A DNA stretch of 9,793 nucleotides, from the NCBI GenBank assembly GCA_903932805.1, contig CAIZHO010000387.1, positions 1 to 9,793 of the forward strand, read 5' to 3'. Shown here piece after piece: positions 1 to 6,261 of the stretch. Made by a program: the position numbers and the translations under genes. Each line of letters opens with the position of its first letter. Within the stretch, counting starts at the first letter, position 1. The notes below the pieces were generated by a model, which saw nothing but the letters and a program-made list of their open reading frames with translations, was not told the origin of the DNA and did not search any database. The stretch comes from an uncultured Roseiflexaceae bacterium (GTDB lineage: Bacteria; Chloroflexota; Chloroflexia; Chloroflexales; Roseiflexaceae).

Positions 1-845
1 GGGAAGACAACCATCGAGGCCACACTCGTCACAATCCCCATATATGCGAGATCCGCAAACGACATCTGCAATGACTCGATGCCGTACGCATTAAAAAACG
101 GACCAGCGACACCCACCACAAACGCCCAGATAGTCCCCGATACAATCAGTGACCGATACTTTTCATCAGCTAATGGTGACAAGAACATTTCGCGCAAGGG
201 GACACGGGGACGACGCTCCATCGGCGGTTCGGCCTGGAGGCGTAACAACACGATGCCGACAACCGCAAAAACGAGTCCAAAGCCGAGGGTCACCGCATAG
301 GCAGTACCTTCGCTGGCGGTGCGCTTGAAGTAGTCGAGCGCATATCCTGAGCCGAGTCCGGCCACCATCGACGCAAAACTCGCAACGGTGTTGCGAATCC
401 CGAAGTACCTGCCACGGCGTTCCGCAGGAACAAGATCAGTCATCCAACTCGACCACGTGTTCACCGCTATACCAAACAGCGCTGCGGCGATGACCTGTAA
501 CACAACAAAAATAGTCAGGCTCACGGTGCTCGAGAGCTGCCACAGGGGAAGGAGCGCGATCGGAATCCACACGAATCGGCTGAGTGACTCGCTCCAAACA
601 GACAACAAGCGACGATTGCCGATTTTTTCTTCGAGATATGCACCAACGAGTTGCATCAACTGTGTAATGAACGGGAGCGCACCCAAGATTCCCAAAACGA
701 AAGGACCCGCCCCGAGATAGAGGGCAAGTCCCGTCACCAAGCCATTGGCGATAATACTTATAAAAATGCTTGCAAAAGCACCCTCATAGATCGAAAGTCG
801 TAGTGCACCCTCACGGGCAGCAGGAGTCAGAGGGGTAGGTTGCAT
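1..845 (-). CDS. MFS transporter, N-terminal part (runs off left edge)
   Basis: Integral membrane transporter of the major facilitator superfamily; substrate unknown. The frame is open for 281 codons from ATG at 845 to the left edge, with no stop, so roughly the last third is missing. Hydrophobic segments fit about seven membrane helices: near residues 21-43, 46-69, 91-104, 107-128, 153-170, 183-203 and 232-252. The loop after helix 2 (GAYLEEKIGNRR, 68-79) is a degenerate MFS motif A. The stretch DLVPAERRGRYFGIRN (137-152) is a typical loop 4-5 signature. The ATG at 845 is preceded only by a weak GGA, and an ATG at 855 is out of frame. It lies 62 bases after the dnaJ-like stop on the same strand with no obvious terminator between, so co-transcription is possible. 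It is distinct in sequence from the second MFS gene in the window. Confidence 0.88.
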   Translation of the reverse strand, partial: MQPTPLTPAAREGALRLSIYEGAFASIFISIIANGLVTGLALYLGAGPFVLGILGALPFITQLMQLVGAYLEEKIGNRRLLSVWSESLSRFVWIPIALLPLWQLSSTVSLTIFVVLQVIAAALFGIAVNTWSSWMTDLVPAERRGRYFGIRNTVASFASMVAGLGSGYALDYFKRTASEGTAYAVTLGFGLVFAVVGIVLLRLQAEPPMERRPRVPLREMFLSPLADEKYRSLIVSGTIWAFVVGVAGPFFNAYGIESLQMSFADLAYMGIVTSVASMVVF

Positions 846-907
846 AATGGTCCATGATACGGTGCGATCTACCTGCAGAGTACCATAAATCAGACCTGCC
901 CCGTCGC

Positions 908-1801
908 CTATGTGCGTGCTGCGGCATGGGCCAGTTTGACGAACAGCTCTCGTTCACCATCAGTCAAAACGGTTGGCAGGACAACCTCGAGTGAAAGGTA
1001 CAAATCACCACGTTGGGTCGCGTTGCTGCGCAACGGCATTCCTTGATTGGGAATTCGATGCGTCGTGCCGTTTTGCGACAACGGTGGAATTTTGAGAGTC
1101 AGTGACTTCCCGCCCATAACCGGTATCTTGACTTCGCCACCGAGGATCATTTCGTATAAATCGACGGGTACTTTGGCAGATAAATCATTGCCGTTCCGCT
1201 CATACCGAACATGGGCTGTAATACCAACCACTATGATCAGATCACCGCGTCGGCCTCCGTTAAACCCCGGTGCCCCTTCAGCGGGGATGCGTATCCGCCC
1301 GCCAGCTTCTATTCCAGGTGGGATTTTGACCGTTATTGAGCGTGGTTGGCCGCTCGGTGCATGAAATTGAAAACGCCGTTCAGAACCAGTGAATGCTTCT
1401 TCGAGCGTGATTTCGACTTTTTGCTCGACGTCTTGGCCTTGTGACGAACGACCACGTGGATCTGTTCCGCCGAATATTGATTCGAAAATGTCGCTGAAGT
1501 CACCACCCTGGAATCCACCAAATGGACTCCCTCCGGGGCCAGGCTGCCCGCCGGGGAATGGACTCCCGCCCGGTTGCGTCGGCCCTGCAGCACCGAACCG
1601 GTCGTACTGTGCACGTTTATTCTTGTCAGACAAAACGGTGTTCGCTTCACTTATTTCTTTAAACCGTGCTTCTGCCTGCGGGTTATTGGGGTTGACATCG
1701 GGATGGAATTTGCGCGCCAATGCCCGATACGCTTTGCGTATTTCTTCTTCGGATGCGTCTCGTGGTACGCCCAAAACGTCGTAATAATTCCGTTGCGCCA
1801 T
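908..1801 (-). CDS. DnaJ/CbpA-type J-domain co-chaperone, no zinc finger
   Basis: Cytoplasmic Hsp40 that stimulates the ATPase of DnaK and delivers unfolded clients. Counting from ATG 1801 the protein has 297 residues. The J domain is at about 5-70 with the essential HPD at 33-35 and the usual KRAQYDRFG end. A Gly/Phe/Pro-rich linker covers about 71-112. Two C-terminal beta-barrel client-binding domains follow, CTD-I about 126-200 and CTD-II about 205-280. The CxxCxGxG zinc-finger repeats of canonical DnaJ are absent, so this is a class B (CbpA-like) protein of normal length. An ATG four codons upstream (1813) is open, but GGAGG at 1807-1811 sits at ideal distance for 1801. No dnaK or grpE is adjacent and no CIRCE element was seen upstream, so it is probably a stand-alone co-chaperone. 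The family call is firm; dnaJ versus cbpA naming is not. Confidence 0.95.
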   Translation of the reverse strand: MAQRNYYDVLGVPRDASEEEIRKAYRALARKFHPDVNPNNPQAEARFKEISEANTVLSDKNKRAQYDRFGAAGPTQPGGSPFPGGQPGPGGSPFGGFQGGDFSDIFESIFGGTDPRGRSSQGQDVEQKVEITLEEAFTGSERRFQFHAPSGQPRSITVKIPPGIEAGGRIRIPAEGAPGFNGGRRGDLIIVVGITAHVRYERNGNDLSAKVPVDLYEMILGGEVKIPVMGGKSLTLKIPPLSQNGTTHRIPNQGMPLRSNATQRGDLYLSLEVVLPTVLTDGERELFVKLAHAAART

Positions 1802-1806
1802 AAGCG

Positions 1807-1811
1807 CCTCC
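1807..1811 (-). promoter_or_regulatory. Ribosome binding site deciding the dnaJ-like start
   Basis: GGAGG reading on the minus strand, 5 bases before ATG 1801. It overlaps the codons that would be translated from the alternative ATG at 1813, so it favours the shorter protein. Confidence 0.75.
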
Positions 1812-1845
1812 ATACCAGTGGAATGCCACAGTGCGTGATATCTAT

Positions 1846-1874
1846 AGCGTACGAGGTCACATCCATCGCGTCAA
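1846..1874 (-). promoter_or_regulatory. Candidate sigma-70-type promoter of the dnaJ-like gene
   Basis: On the minus strand TTGACG (1874-1869) is followed after exactly 17 bases by TACGCT (1851-1846). The -35 matches consensus at five of six positions and the -10 at only three of six; a second AT-rich hexamer, TATAGA, partly overlaps at 1845-1840. The distance to ATG 1801 leaves a leader of about 40 bases. Placement is sensible but the -10 is weak. Confidence 0.35.
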
Positions 1875-1891
1875 GTGATTCGCATTAGAAA

Positions 1892-1903
1892 AATGTATAC
1901 ATT
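1892..1903. promoter_or_regulatory. 12-base perfect palindrome, candidate operator
   Basis: AATGTATACATT is a perfect inverted repeat in the divergent region between the dnaJ-like gene and the PIG-L deacetylase. Its ATGTATAC core recurs at 1948-1955, next to the deacetylase start. The form resembles operators of GntR-family regulators, which often centre on GTnTAnAC-like palindromes, but no regulator gene is present in the window. Short AT-rich palindromes also occur by chance. The operator role is inference. Confidence 0.3.
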
Positions 1904-1950
1904 ATCAACCACACAGCAACGATGGCTATCCGATGCGGGAATGGTACATG

Positions 1951-1956
1951 TATACT
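1951..1956 (+). promoter_or_regulatory. Candidate -10 box of the PIG-L deacetylase gene
   Basis: TATACT lies 29 bases before ATG 1986 and matches the -10 consensus at five of six positions. No convincing -35 hexamer is present 16-18 bases upstream. It overlaps the second copy of ATGTATAC, so a repressor binding that core could block it. Another AT-rich hexamer, TATATT at 1962-1967, is too close to the ribosome binding site to be a likely alternative. Confidence 0.3.
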
Positions 1957-1985
1957 AGCGCTATATTGCCACAGAAGGAGAAACC

Positions 1986-2801
1986 ATGCATTCACCCTTG
2001 CGGATACTCATCATCGGTGCGCACCCTGACGATTGCGAATTCACTGCAGGTGGAACTGCTGCATTATGGATTGCACGCGGAGATACCGTTTGTTTTGTGT
2101 CGGTAACGAACGGCGATGCGGGGCATCACGAACTCGGTGGCGGAATATTAGCGCAGGTCCGTCGCAGAGAAGCAGACGCGGTAACACACCATGCAGGTGT
2201 GCAATACATCATCCTCGATAACCACGATGGTACACTCATCCCCACCCTCGAACTGCGCCATCAACTGATTGATCTGATTCGCACATTCTCGCCCGATTTG
2301 ATTCTCTCACCACGTCCGAATGATTATCATCCCGACCATCGCTATACCGCACAGGTCATCCAAGACGCTGCGTATATGGTGATGGTCCCGAATGTCCGTG
2401 CTGCCACCCCGCGCTTACACACCAATCCGGTTATCGCATACGTAAGCGACACCTTTAAAAAACCATTCCCCTTTGCACCGGACGTTGTGGTATCGATCGA
2501 CACCACCATCACCCAGAAGATTGCCATGCTCGATTGTCACGCATCACAGATGTATGAGTGGTTGCCATGGATTGGTGGCTACCTCGATGAGGTCCCGACA
2601 AATCCAAACAACCGTCTCGGTTGGCTCACCAATCGTCTCGATGCGCGCATGCGGCACGACGCAAACACCTACCGCGCTCTGCTGCACAAACGCTATGGGT
2701 ACGACCGTGGGAATGCCGTTCAGTATGCAGAAGCGTTTGAAGGGTGTGAATACGGAGCACCGCTCGATGCTGCTGCAATCGAGCGGTTATTCCCTTTCTA
2801 A
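1986..2801 (+). CDS. PIG-L (LmbE-like) family zinc deacetylase
   Basis: Predicted cytoplasmic metal-dependent deacetylase of 271 residues. Known members remove N-acetyl groups from GlcNAc derivatives, such as GlcNAc-PI, MshB and BshB substrates and teicoplanin-type compounds. Family motifs are intact: AHPDDCE at 12-18, supplying zinc His and Asp and the catalytic Asp; TNGDAGHH at 41-48; and RPNDYHPDHRY at 110-120 with the third zinc-binding His. No signal peptide or membrane helix is seen. The start is secure: AAGGAG (1975-1980) sits 5 bases before ATG 1986. It is divergent from the dnaJ-like gene and convergent, 20 bases apart, with the sugar kinase. Next to a GlcNAc-type kinase and two sugar-type oxidoreductases, a role in deacetylating an N-acetylated sugar is plausible. 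It lacks features that would mark it as MshB or BshB, so the true substrate is unknown. Confidence 0.93.
   Translation: MHSPLRILIIGAHPDDCEFTAGGTAALWIARGDTVCFVSVTNGDAGHHELGGGILAQVRRREADAVTHHAGVQYIILDNHDGTLIPTLELRHQLIDLIRTFSPDLILSPRPNDYHPDHRYTAQVIQDAAYMVMVPNVRAATPRLHTNPVIAYVSDTFKKPFPFAPDVVVSIDTTITQKIAMLDCHASQMYEWLPWIGGYLDEVPTNPNNRLGWLTNRLDARMRHDANTYRALLHKRYGYDRGNAVQYAEAFEGCEYGAPLDAAAIERLFPF
2759..2798 (+). terminator. Candidate terminator overlapping the 3' end of the PIG-L gene
   Basis: A perfect 10-base stem, ACCGCTCGAT (2759-2768) with ATCGAGCGGT (2778-2787), encloses a 9-base loop. It is followed by the T-rich tract TATTCCCTTTCT. It lies inside the last codons of the gene, just before the TAA at 2799-2801, which is unusual but seen in compact genomes. 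The T tract is broken by CCC, so termination strength is uncertain and the pairing could be a coding coincidence. Confidence 0.35.
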
Positions 2802-2821
2802 TGGACCGTTTTTTGGTGGTT

Positions 2822-3793
2822 TTAGGCTATTTCGGTCCACTCTGAGGTGAGCTGTGTTTCGCCTTGCGCAATGCGGTGTGCGAGGCGTACTGCGCCTACT
2901 GTTGGGTCCGGCACAACGGTGAGTTGGACTGTATGTGCGTCATCAGTCAGGCAGTCCACGAGGCGCTGTTGCAGGATTGTACTCTGGACAATCATCGACC
3001 CTGCTACCGCGAGGGGCAGCGGTGATGGTATCTGCAGCGTGTCGCCGACGGCACGCACCATTTTAGCGAGTTCTGCGGCCGCACGCAGCACAATGGTCTG
3101 CGACACCACATCGCCTTCGTTTGCCAACGCAACCACAATCGGCCCGACATCAGACATCTGTGCGCGCGGATCTGCGGCACCGTAAAGGGAGGTAATCAGG
3201 TCTGCAGGTTGGCTTAATTGCCAATGATTTAGGAGTGCAGGCAGAATAGCAGTATGCGGACCACGCCCATCTGCACTATGCGACGCAGCGCGCAACGCCA
3301 TGACGGCAATGTCGTACCCACTTCCTTCATCGCCGATGAGGTAGCCCCACCCACCGGCTCGACTACTACGACCCAAATCATCACGTCCGACGGCAATGGA
3401 CCCCGTGCCGCATATCAATCCGACCCCGACACCATCGGGTGTCCCTGCCGAGATGACTAACCAGCCATCATTGGCAATCAAGAGTTGCTGCGTTATCTTG
3501 CGCTCACCGACCCAGTGTCGCACCATCAATTCGTCTTCGACACGGCTTACCCCGGCAATACCCATGCAGGCAGCGACGACGGATCGCCGCTCAATCCCGG
3601 CGTGCGCAAATGCTTGGGCGATAGCGACATCAAGTTCGCTCAACGCCGCGTGCGGGGCATGCGCATGGAAATTACTGCCACGGCTCCGTCCCTGCGCCAG
3701 TGCTGTGCCTGTACGAGCATCAGCCAAAATGGCAATCGTTTTGGTTGCACCGCCGTCGACGCCGAGGATAAGAGGTATATCTTGGTCTGACAT
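2822..3793 (-). CDS. BadF/BadG-family sugar kinase, N-acetylglucosamine kinase-like
   Basis: ASKHA-fold kinase expected to phosphorylate an amino sugar (GlcNAc, glucosamine or related) with ATP in the cytoplasm. From ATG 3793 it has 323 residues, close to the usual 300-330. Visible motifs are phosphate-1 DGGATKT (13-19), ND at 109-110 with Asp110 as likely catalytic base, the GTGS phosphate-2 element (129-132), GGWG (147-150), GDEGSG (154-159) and an adenosine-site glycine region near AVAGS (262-266). An ATG eleven codons upstream (3826) would add MICVRPYCGRT; I chose 3793 because GGAAG at 3798-3802 precedes it and DGGATKT then falls at the normal depth. It follows the two oxidoreductase genes on the same strand after 131 bases that include a hairpin, so it may have its own promoter. 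The family also contains activators of 2-hydroxyacyl-CoA dehydratases, but those carry cysteine motifs not seen here. Confidence 0.9.
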   Translation of the reverse strand: MSDQDIPLILGVDGGATKTIAILADARTGTALAQGRSRGSNFHAHAPHAALSELDVAIAQAFAHAGIERRSVVAACMGIAGVSRVEDELMVRHWVGERKITQQLLIANDGWLVISAGTPDGVGVGLICGTGSIAVGRDDLGRSSRAGGWGYLIGDEGSGYDIAVMALRAASHSADGRGPHTAILPALLNHWQLSQPADLITSLYGAADPRAQMSDVGPIVVALANEGDVVSQTIVLRAAAELAKMVRAVGDTLQIPSPLPLAVAGSMIVQSTILQQRLVDCLTDDAHTVQLTVVPDPTVGAVRLAHRIAQGETQLTSEWTEIA

Positions 3794-3851
3794 TGTTCTT
3801 CCACAATACGGACGCACACAGATCACCAGACAAGGTGCGACAACGGCACAA

Positions 3852-3881
3852 AATCAGGCATGAACATCTTCATGCCTGGTT
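3852..3881 (-). terminator. Hairpin terminator after the oxidoreductase operon
   Basis: CAGGCATGAA and TTCATGCCTG form a perfect 10-base stem with a 4-base loop (3855-3878), and two further A-T pairs flank a mismatch on the minus strand. On the minus strand the stem is followed by ATTTTG, a short T tract typical of a modest Rho-independent terminator. It sits 47 bases after the stop of the second oxidoreductase and 58 bases before the kinase ATG. It should end or attenuate the upstream unit before the kinase. Confidence 0.6.
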
Positions 3882-3924
3882 CACCACATACGGACACACA
3901 TTCAATTTGAGTATTATACATAGT

Positions 3925-5175
3925 TTAGCGCGTCAAACCGTATTTTTGGTTAATGGGATCTTGATATCCACTCACTTCCCCACTCAACACATCCGCTACG
4001 CGCACATGGCGTCCACTGTGTTGCGACTCGAGTATCGCGTACGCAGCTGCAAGGTCGCGGATTCCTTCATGAGCGCTCGTCTCGGGTTGACCCATGCGTG
4101 CAATCGCACAAAGCCAATCATATTGCGAAATCGCTGCGGCGTCACGTAGCCCTAAAGGGAACCATTGTGTCCGCTGAGATTCGGTCATATGCGCATGGAA
4201 AACCGCCAAAAGCGAAGATTCGTGCCCACTCCGGCTCACGATGCGGTCGTTACGGATCATGCCTTCGCTGCCTACAAATACCGGCATGCCCTCGGTCATC
4301 ACCGTCTGGGGAATCCCAGCCCAGGACCAGGACACTTGCGCCATTGCCTGACTGGCAAATCGCACCGTTGCCATATATGTATCGTCGACATCGGCAATGA
4401 TCGACACGTACTCACCGTCCGCGTACACATGCGTCCGCTCCGGTGCATAGATCCCGGTCATCGCACTCACCGATTCGACTTCGCCCATCACATAGCGCAG
4501 CCAATCCATTTGATGCACGCCAATATCGATACTTCCACCGCCGCCGGCACGCATTTTGTCGTGTCGCCACGGCGTTTCTGCGACGATTTTATTTGGCGAC
4601 CAGAGACCACCAAGCACACCCATACTGGCGAATTGCGGGACACCAATCAACCCCGTGGCTACTGCCCAGTGCTGTGCACGTACCAATTCCATTTGACGGA
4701 TATTCTCGAACACCCCAAACGTCCTGTTCGTCGACGTTGCCAAAGAAAGCAAGCCTTGTGCGGCACGTACCGTGATCGCTAACGGCTTTTGTGTCAACAG
4801 ATGCATTCCTGCCGTTAACGCCTCGGCACCGACCTGGTGATGTAATGCCAAGGTGGTAAAGTCGTTGACCGCATCGACAGTACCCGACGCAATCATGTCG
4901 CGATAGTCGGTATAGATGCCGACTTCGACGTCGTTGTGCAGATCACTGACATAGGTATGCGGCGCCGCCAACGGGTCACCGCTTGCCGGGTCAACTACAG
5001 GCGGTCTGGGTGTTGGCCCCTCACCACGGGTATGAAACATCTGCGCGTCTGCACGGTTGCGTGCACACAGCGCGGTGATGCGAAAGGAGTCAATCCCGGC
5101 CTCACGTAGCCGCAGGTATCCCTGCAAATGTGCATTCAATATCCGTCCACATCCGACAATGCCAATCCGAATCAT
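3925..5175 (-). CDS. Gfo/Idh/MocA oxidoreductase with long N-domain insertion
   Basis: NAD(P)-dependent sugar or cyclitol oxidoreductase of 416 residues. The N-terminal Rossmann fold begins with IGIVGCGRI (4-12, GxGxxG type). The lysine of the family EKP motif is kept but the motif reads QKP (129-131). The C-terminal half carries GGGGSIDIGVHQMDWLRY (211-228), with the usual Asp217 and His221. Between the second and third beta strands (about 45-85) lies a proline-rich insertion of about 40 residues not usual for the family. The open frame runs upstream to 5301, but that extension is Cys-rich and antisense to the upstream gene; ATG 5175 has GGAGG at 5185-5189 and begins directly at the Rossmann strand. 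Its ATG overlaps the TGA of the upstream oxidoreductase (ATGA, 5172-5175), which implies translational coupling. Substrate unknown. Relatives include inositol dehydrogenases, glucose-fructose oxidoreductases and GH109-type glycosidases. Confidence 0.92.
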   Translation of the reverse strand: MIRIGIVGCGRILNAHLQGYLRLREAGIDSFRITALCARNRADAQMFHTRGEGPTPRPPVVDPASGDPLAAPHTYVSDLHNDVEVGIYTDYRDMIASGTVDAVNDFTTLALHHQVGAEALTAGMHLLTQKPLAITVRAAQGLLSLATSTNRTFGVFENIRQMELVRAQHWAVATGLIGVPQFASMGVLGGLWSPNKIVAETPWRHDKMRAGGGGSIDIGVHQMDWLRYVMGEVESVSAMTGIYAPERTHVYADGEYVSIIADVDDTYMATVRFASQAMAQVSWSWAGIPQTVMTEGMPVFVGSEGMIRNDRIVSRSGHESSLLAVFHAHMTESQRTQWFPLGLRDAAAISQYDWLCAIARMGQPETSAHEGIRDLAAAYAILESQHSGRHVRVADVLSGEVSGYQDPINQKYGLTR

Positions 5176-6224
5176 CGCTCTGTTCCTCCAACATACAACG
5201 ACGCAGGCGGAAGTGGCAGAGACACAGCTTGGTTCGTGTTCGCAGAAATAACACCCGCTTCGAGAACCTGCTGCGCCATTAGTGCAACCTGCGGCGAGCA
5301 CAGCGCCATCAGTGTGACGTCACCACGAATCACTGCAGCGAAGTGTTCTACCGCATGCGTAAAGCCAGGGGCTATTTTGGGCACACGCAATACGGTACCT
5401 TCGTCGTGTTCCGCGTCAGACAAGAGGAGCTTACCCCCTCGCACAACCAACGTACCCTTATCGCCATAGAACATGGGCTCGTAACTCGTCAGGTGACCTT
5501 GTTGTGTCCACGATGCGGTAGCGGTCGAAATAGCTGTGGCATGTTGCATGACCAGCACTGCATTGTCTTCGGCTGGCAAATCGTCTTTGCGAAGCCGCCC
5601 TGAAACAGCAGTGACACGTGCCGGCAATCCCAAGAACATACACGTTAATGCTGCACCATAACAACAATAATCCATAATCACCCCCGCGCCGTTCCGGTAC
5701 GGATCATACAACCAGTCAACAAACTGCGGCGAACACCCTAATTCACGCGGACCTCCATGTGCGGCGCGGTACTGCACTTGAAAAAGCCGTCCAATACGAC
5801 CGCGTTCAATCAACGTCATCGCGTATTGCACCGTGGCCCACCACGCGATTGGCCAATTCACCATCAGCGATACCCCGGCGCGATGCGCCGCCTGTGACAG
5901 CGCAACTGCGCCTGCATAATCCGCTGCGATTGGTTTTTCGACCAACACGTGCATGCCACGCTGGGCAGCTGCTATCCCCAACGCAACACTTTCGCGGTTA
6001 TCGGCGAAAACAGCCACTGCATCAATGTCGCTCCGCGTCAGTACTGCATATGGATCAGCGCTCGTACTCGCGATGCCACGCGCGACCGCTTTTGCGCGTA
6101 ACATTGCGTCTGGATCAGCTGCAACAACAATCTCGACCCCTGGTGTCGTCTGCGCGTGCGCGACGAAATCCCAGACGTGATCGTGACTCATCCCCAGTAC
6201 CGCAATTCGTATCGTGCGTGTCAT
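5172..6224 (-). CDS. Gfo/Idh/MocA oxidoreductase
   Basis: Second NAD(P)-dependent dehydrogenase of the family, 350 residues, a normal length. The N-terminal strand reads IRIAVLGMSHDHVWDF (5-20), where GMSHDH replaces the standard GxGxxG, a variant found in part of the family. EKP is intact (96-98). The substrate-domain motif is NGAGVIMDYCCYGA (178-191), keeping Asp185 but with Tyr/Gly in place of the usual catalytic-site His. The start is well supported by GAGGAGGG (6231-6238) 6 bases before ATG 6224. It begins 37 bases after the MFS stop and overlaps the next oxidoreductase by four bases, so MFS and both oxidoreductases form a likely operon. The two enzymes are clearly different from each other and may catalyse successive oxidation and reduction on one substrate, or form a hetero-oligomer; both are inference. 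Confidence 0.92.
   Translation of the reverse strand: MTRTIRIAVLGMSHDHVWDFVAHAQTTPGVEIVVAADPDAMLRAKAVARGIASTSADPYAVLTRSDIDAVAVFADNRESVALGIAAAQRGMHVLVEKPIAADYAGAVALSQAAHRAGVSLMVNWPIAWWATVQYAMTLIERGRIGRLFQVQYRAAHGGPRELGCSPQFVDWLYDPYRNGAGVIMDYCCYGAALTCMFLGLPARVTAVSGRLRKDDLPAEDNAVLVMQHATAISTATASWTQQGHLTSYEPMFYGDKGTLVVRGGKLLLSDAEHDEGTVLRVPKIAPGFTHAVEHFAAVIRGDVTLMALCSPQVALMAQQVLEAGVISANTNQAVSLPLPPASLYVGGTER
5185..5189 (-). promoter_or_regulatory. Ribosome binding site deciding the downstream oxidoreductase start
   Basis: GGAGG on the minus strand, 9 bases before ATG 5175 and inside the last codons of the upstream oxidoreductase. With the ATGA overlap it favours a coupled start at 5175 over the upstream extension. 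Confidence 0.7.
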
Positions 6225-6261
6225 TTCTCACCCTCCTCGTCATATCTGTGCTACCGAACAT

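Noticed and set aside
1389..1784. Plus-strand open frame of 131 codons opposite the dnaJ-like gene
   Set aside because: The mirror of the Gly/Pro-rich linker region; no start signal and no recognisable domain.
1802..1985. CIRCE heat-shock operator upstream of the dnaJ-like gene
   Set aside because: The TTAGCACTC / GAGTGCTAA arms were looked for and are not present.
2802..2839. Inverted repeat TGGACCG / CGGTCCA in the convergent gap
   Set aside because: Only 7 bases with a 24-base loop, partly in kinase codons, and no T tract on either strand; too weak to call a terminator.
4165..4782. Plus-strand open frame of 205 codons
   Set aside because: It lies entirely antisense to the second Gfo/Idh/MocA gene, has a His/Arg/Pro-rich composition without family resemblance, and has no ribosome binding site.
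5176..5301. 42-residue Cys-rich N-terminal extension of the second oxidoreductase
   Set aside because: It overlaps the upstream gene in another frame; the Rossmann strand starts right at ATG 5175, which has its own ribosome binding site.
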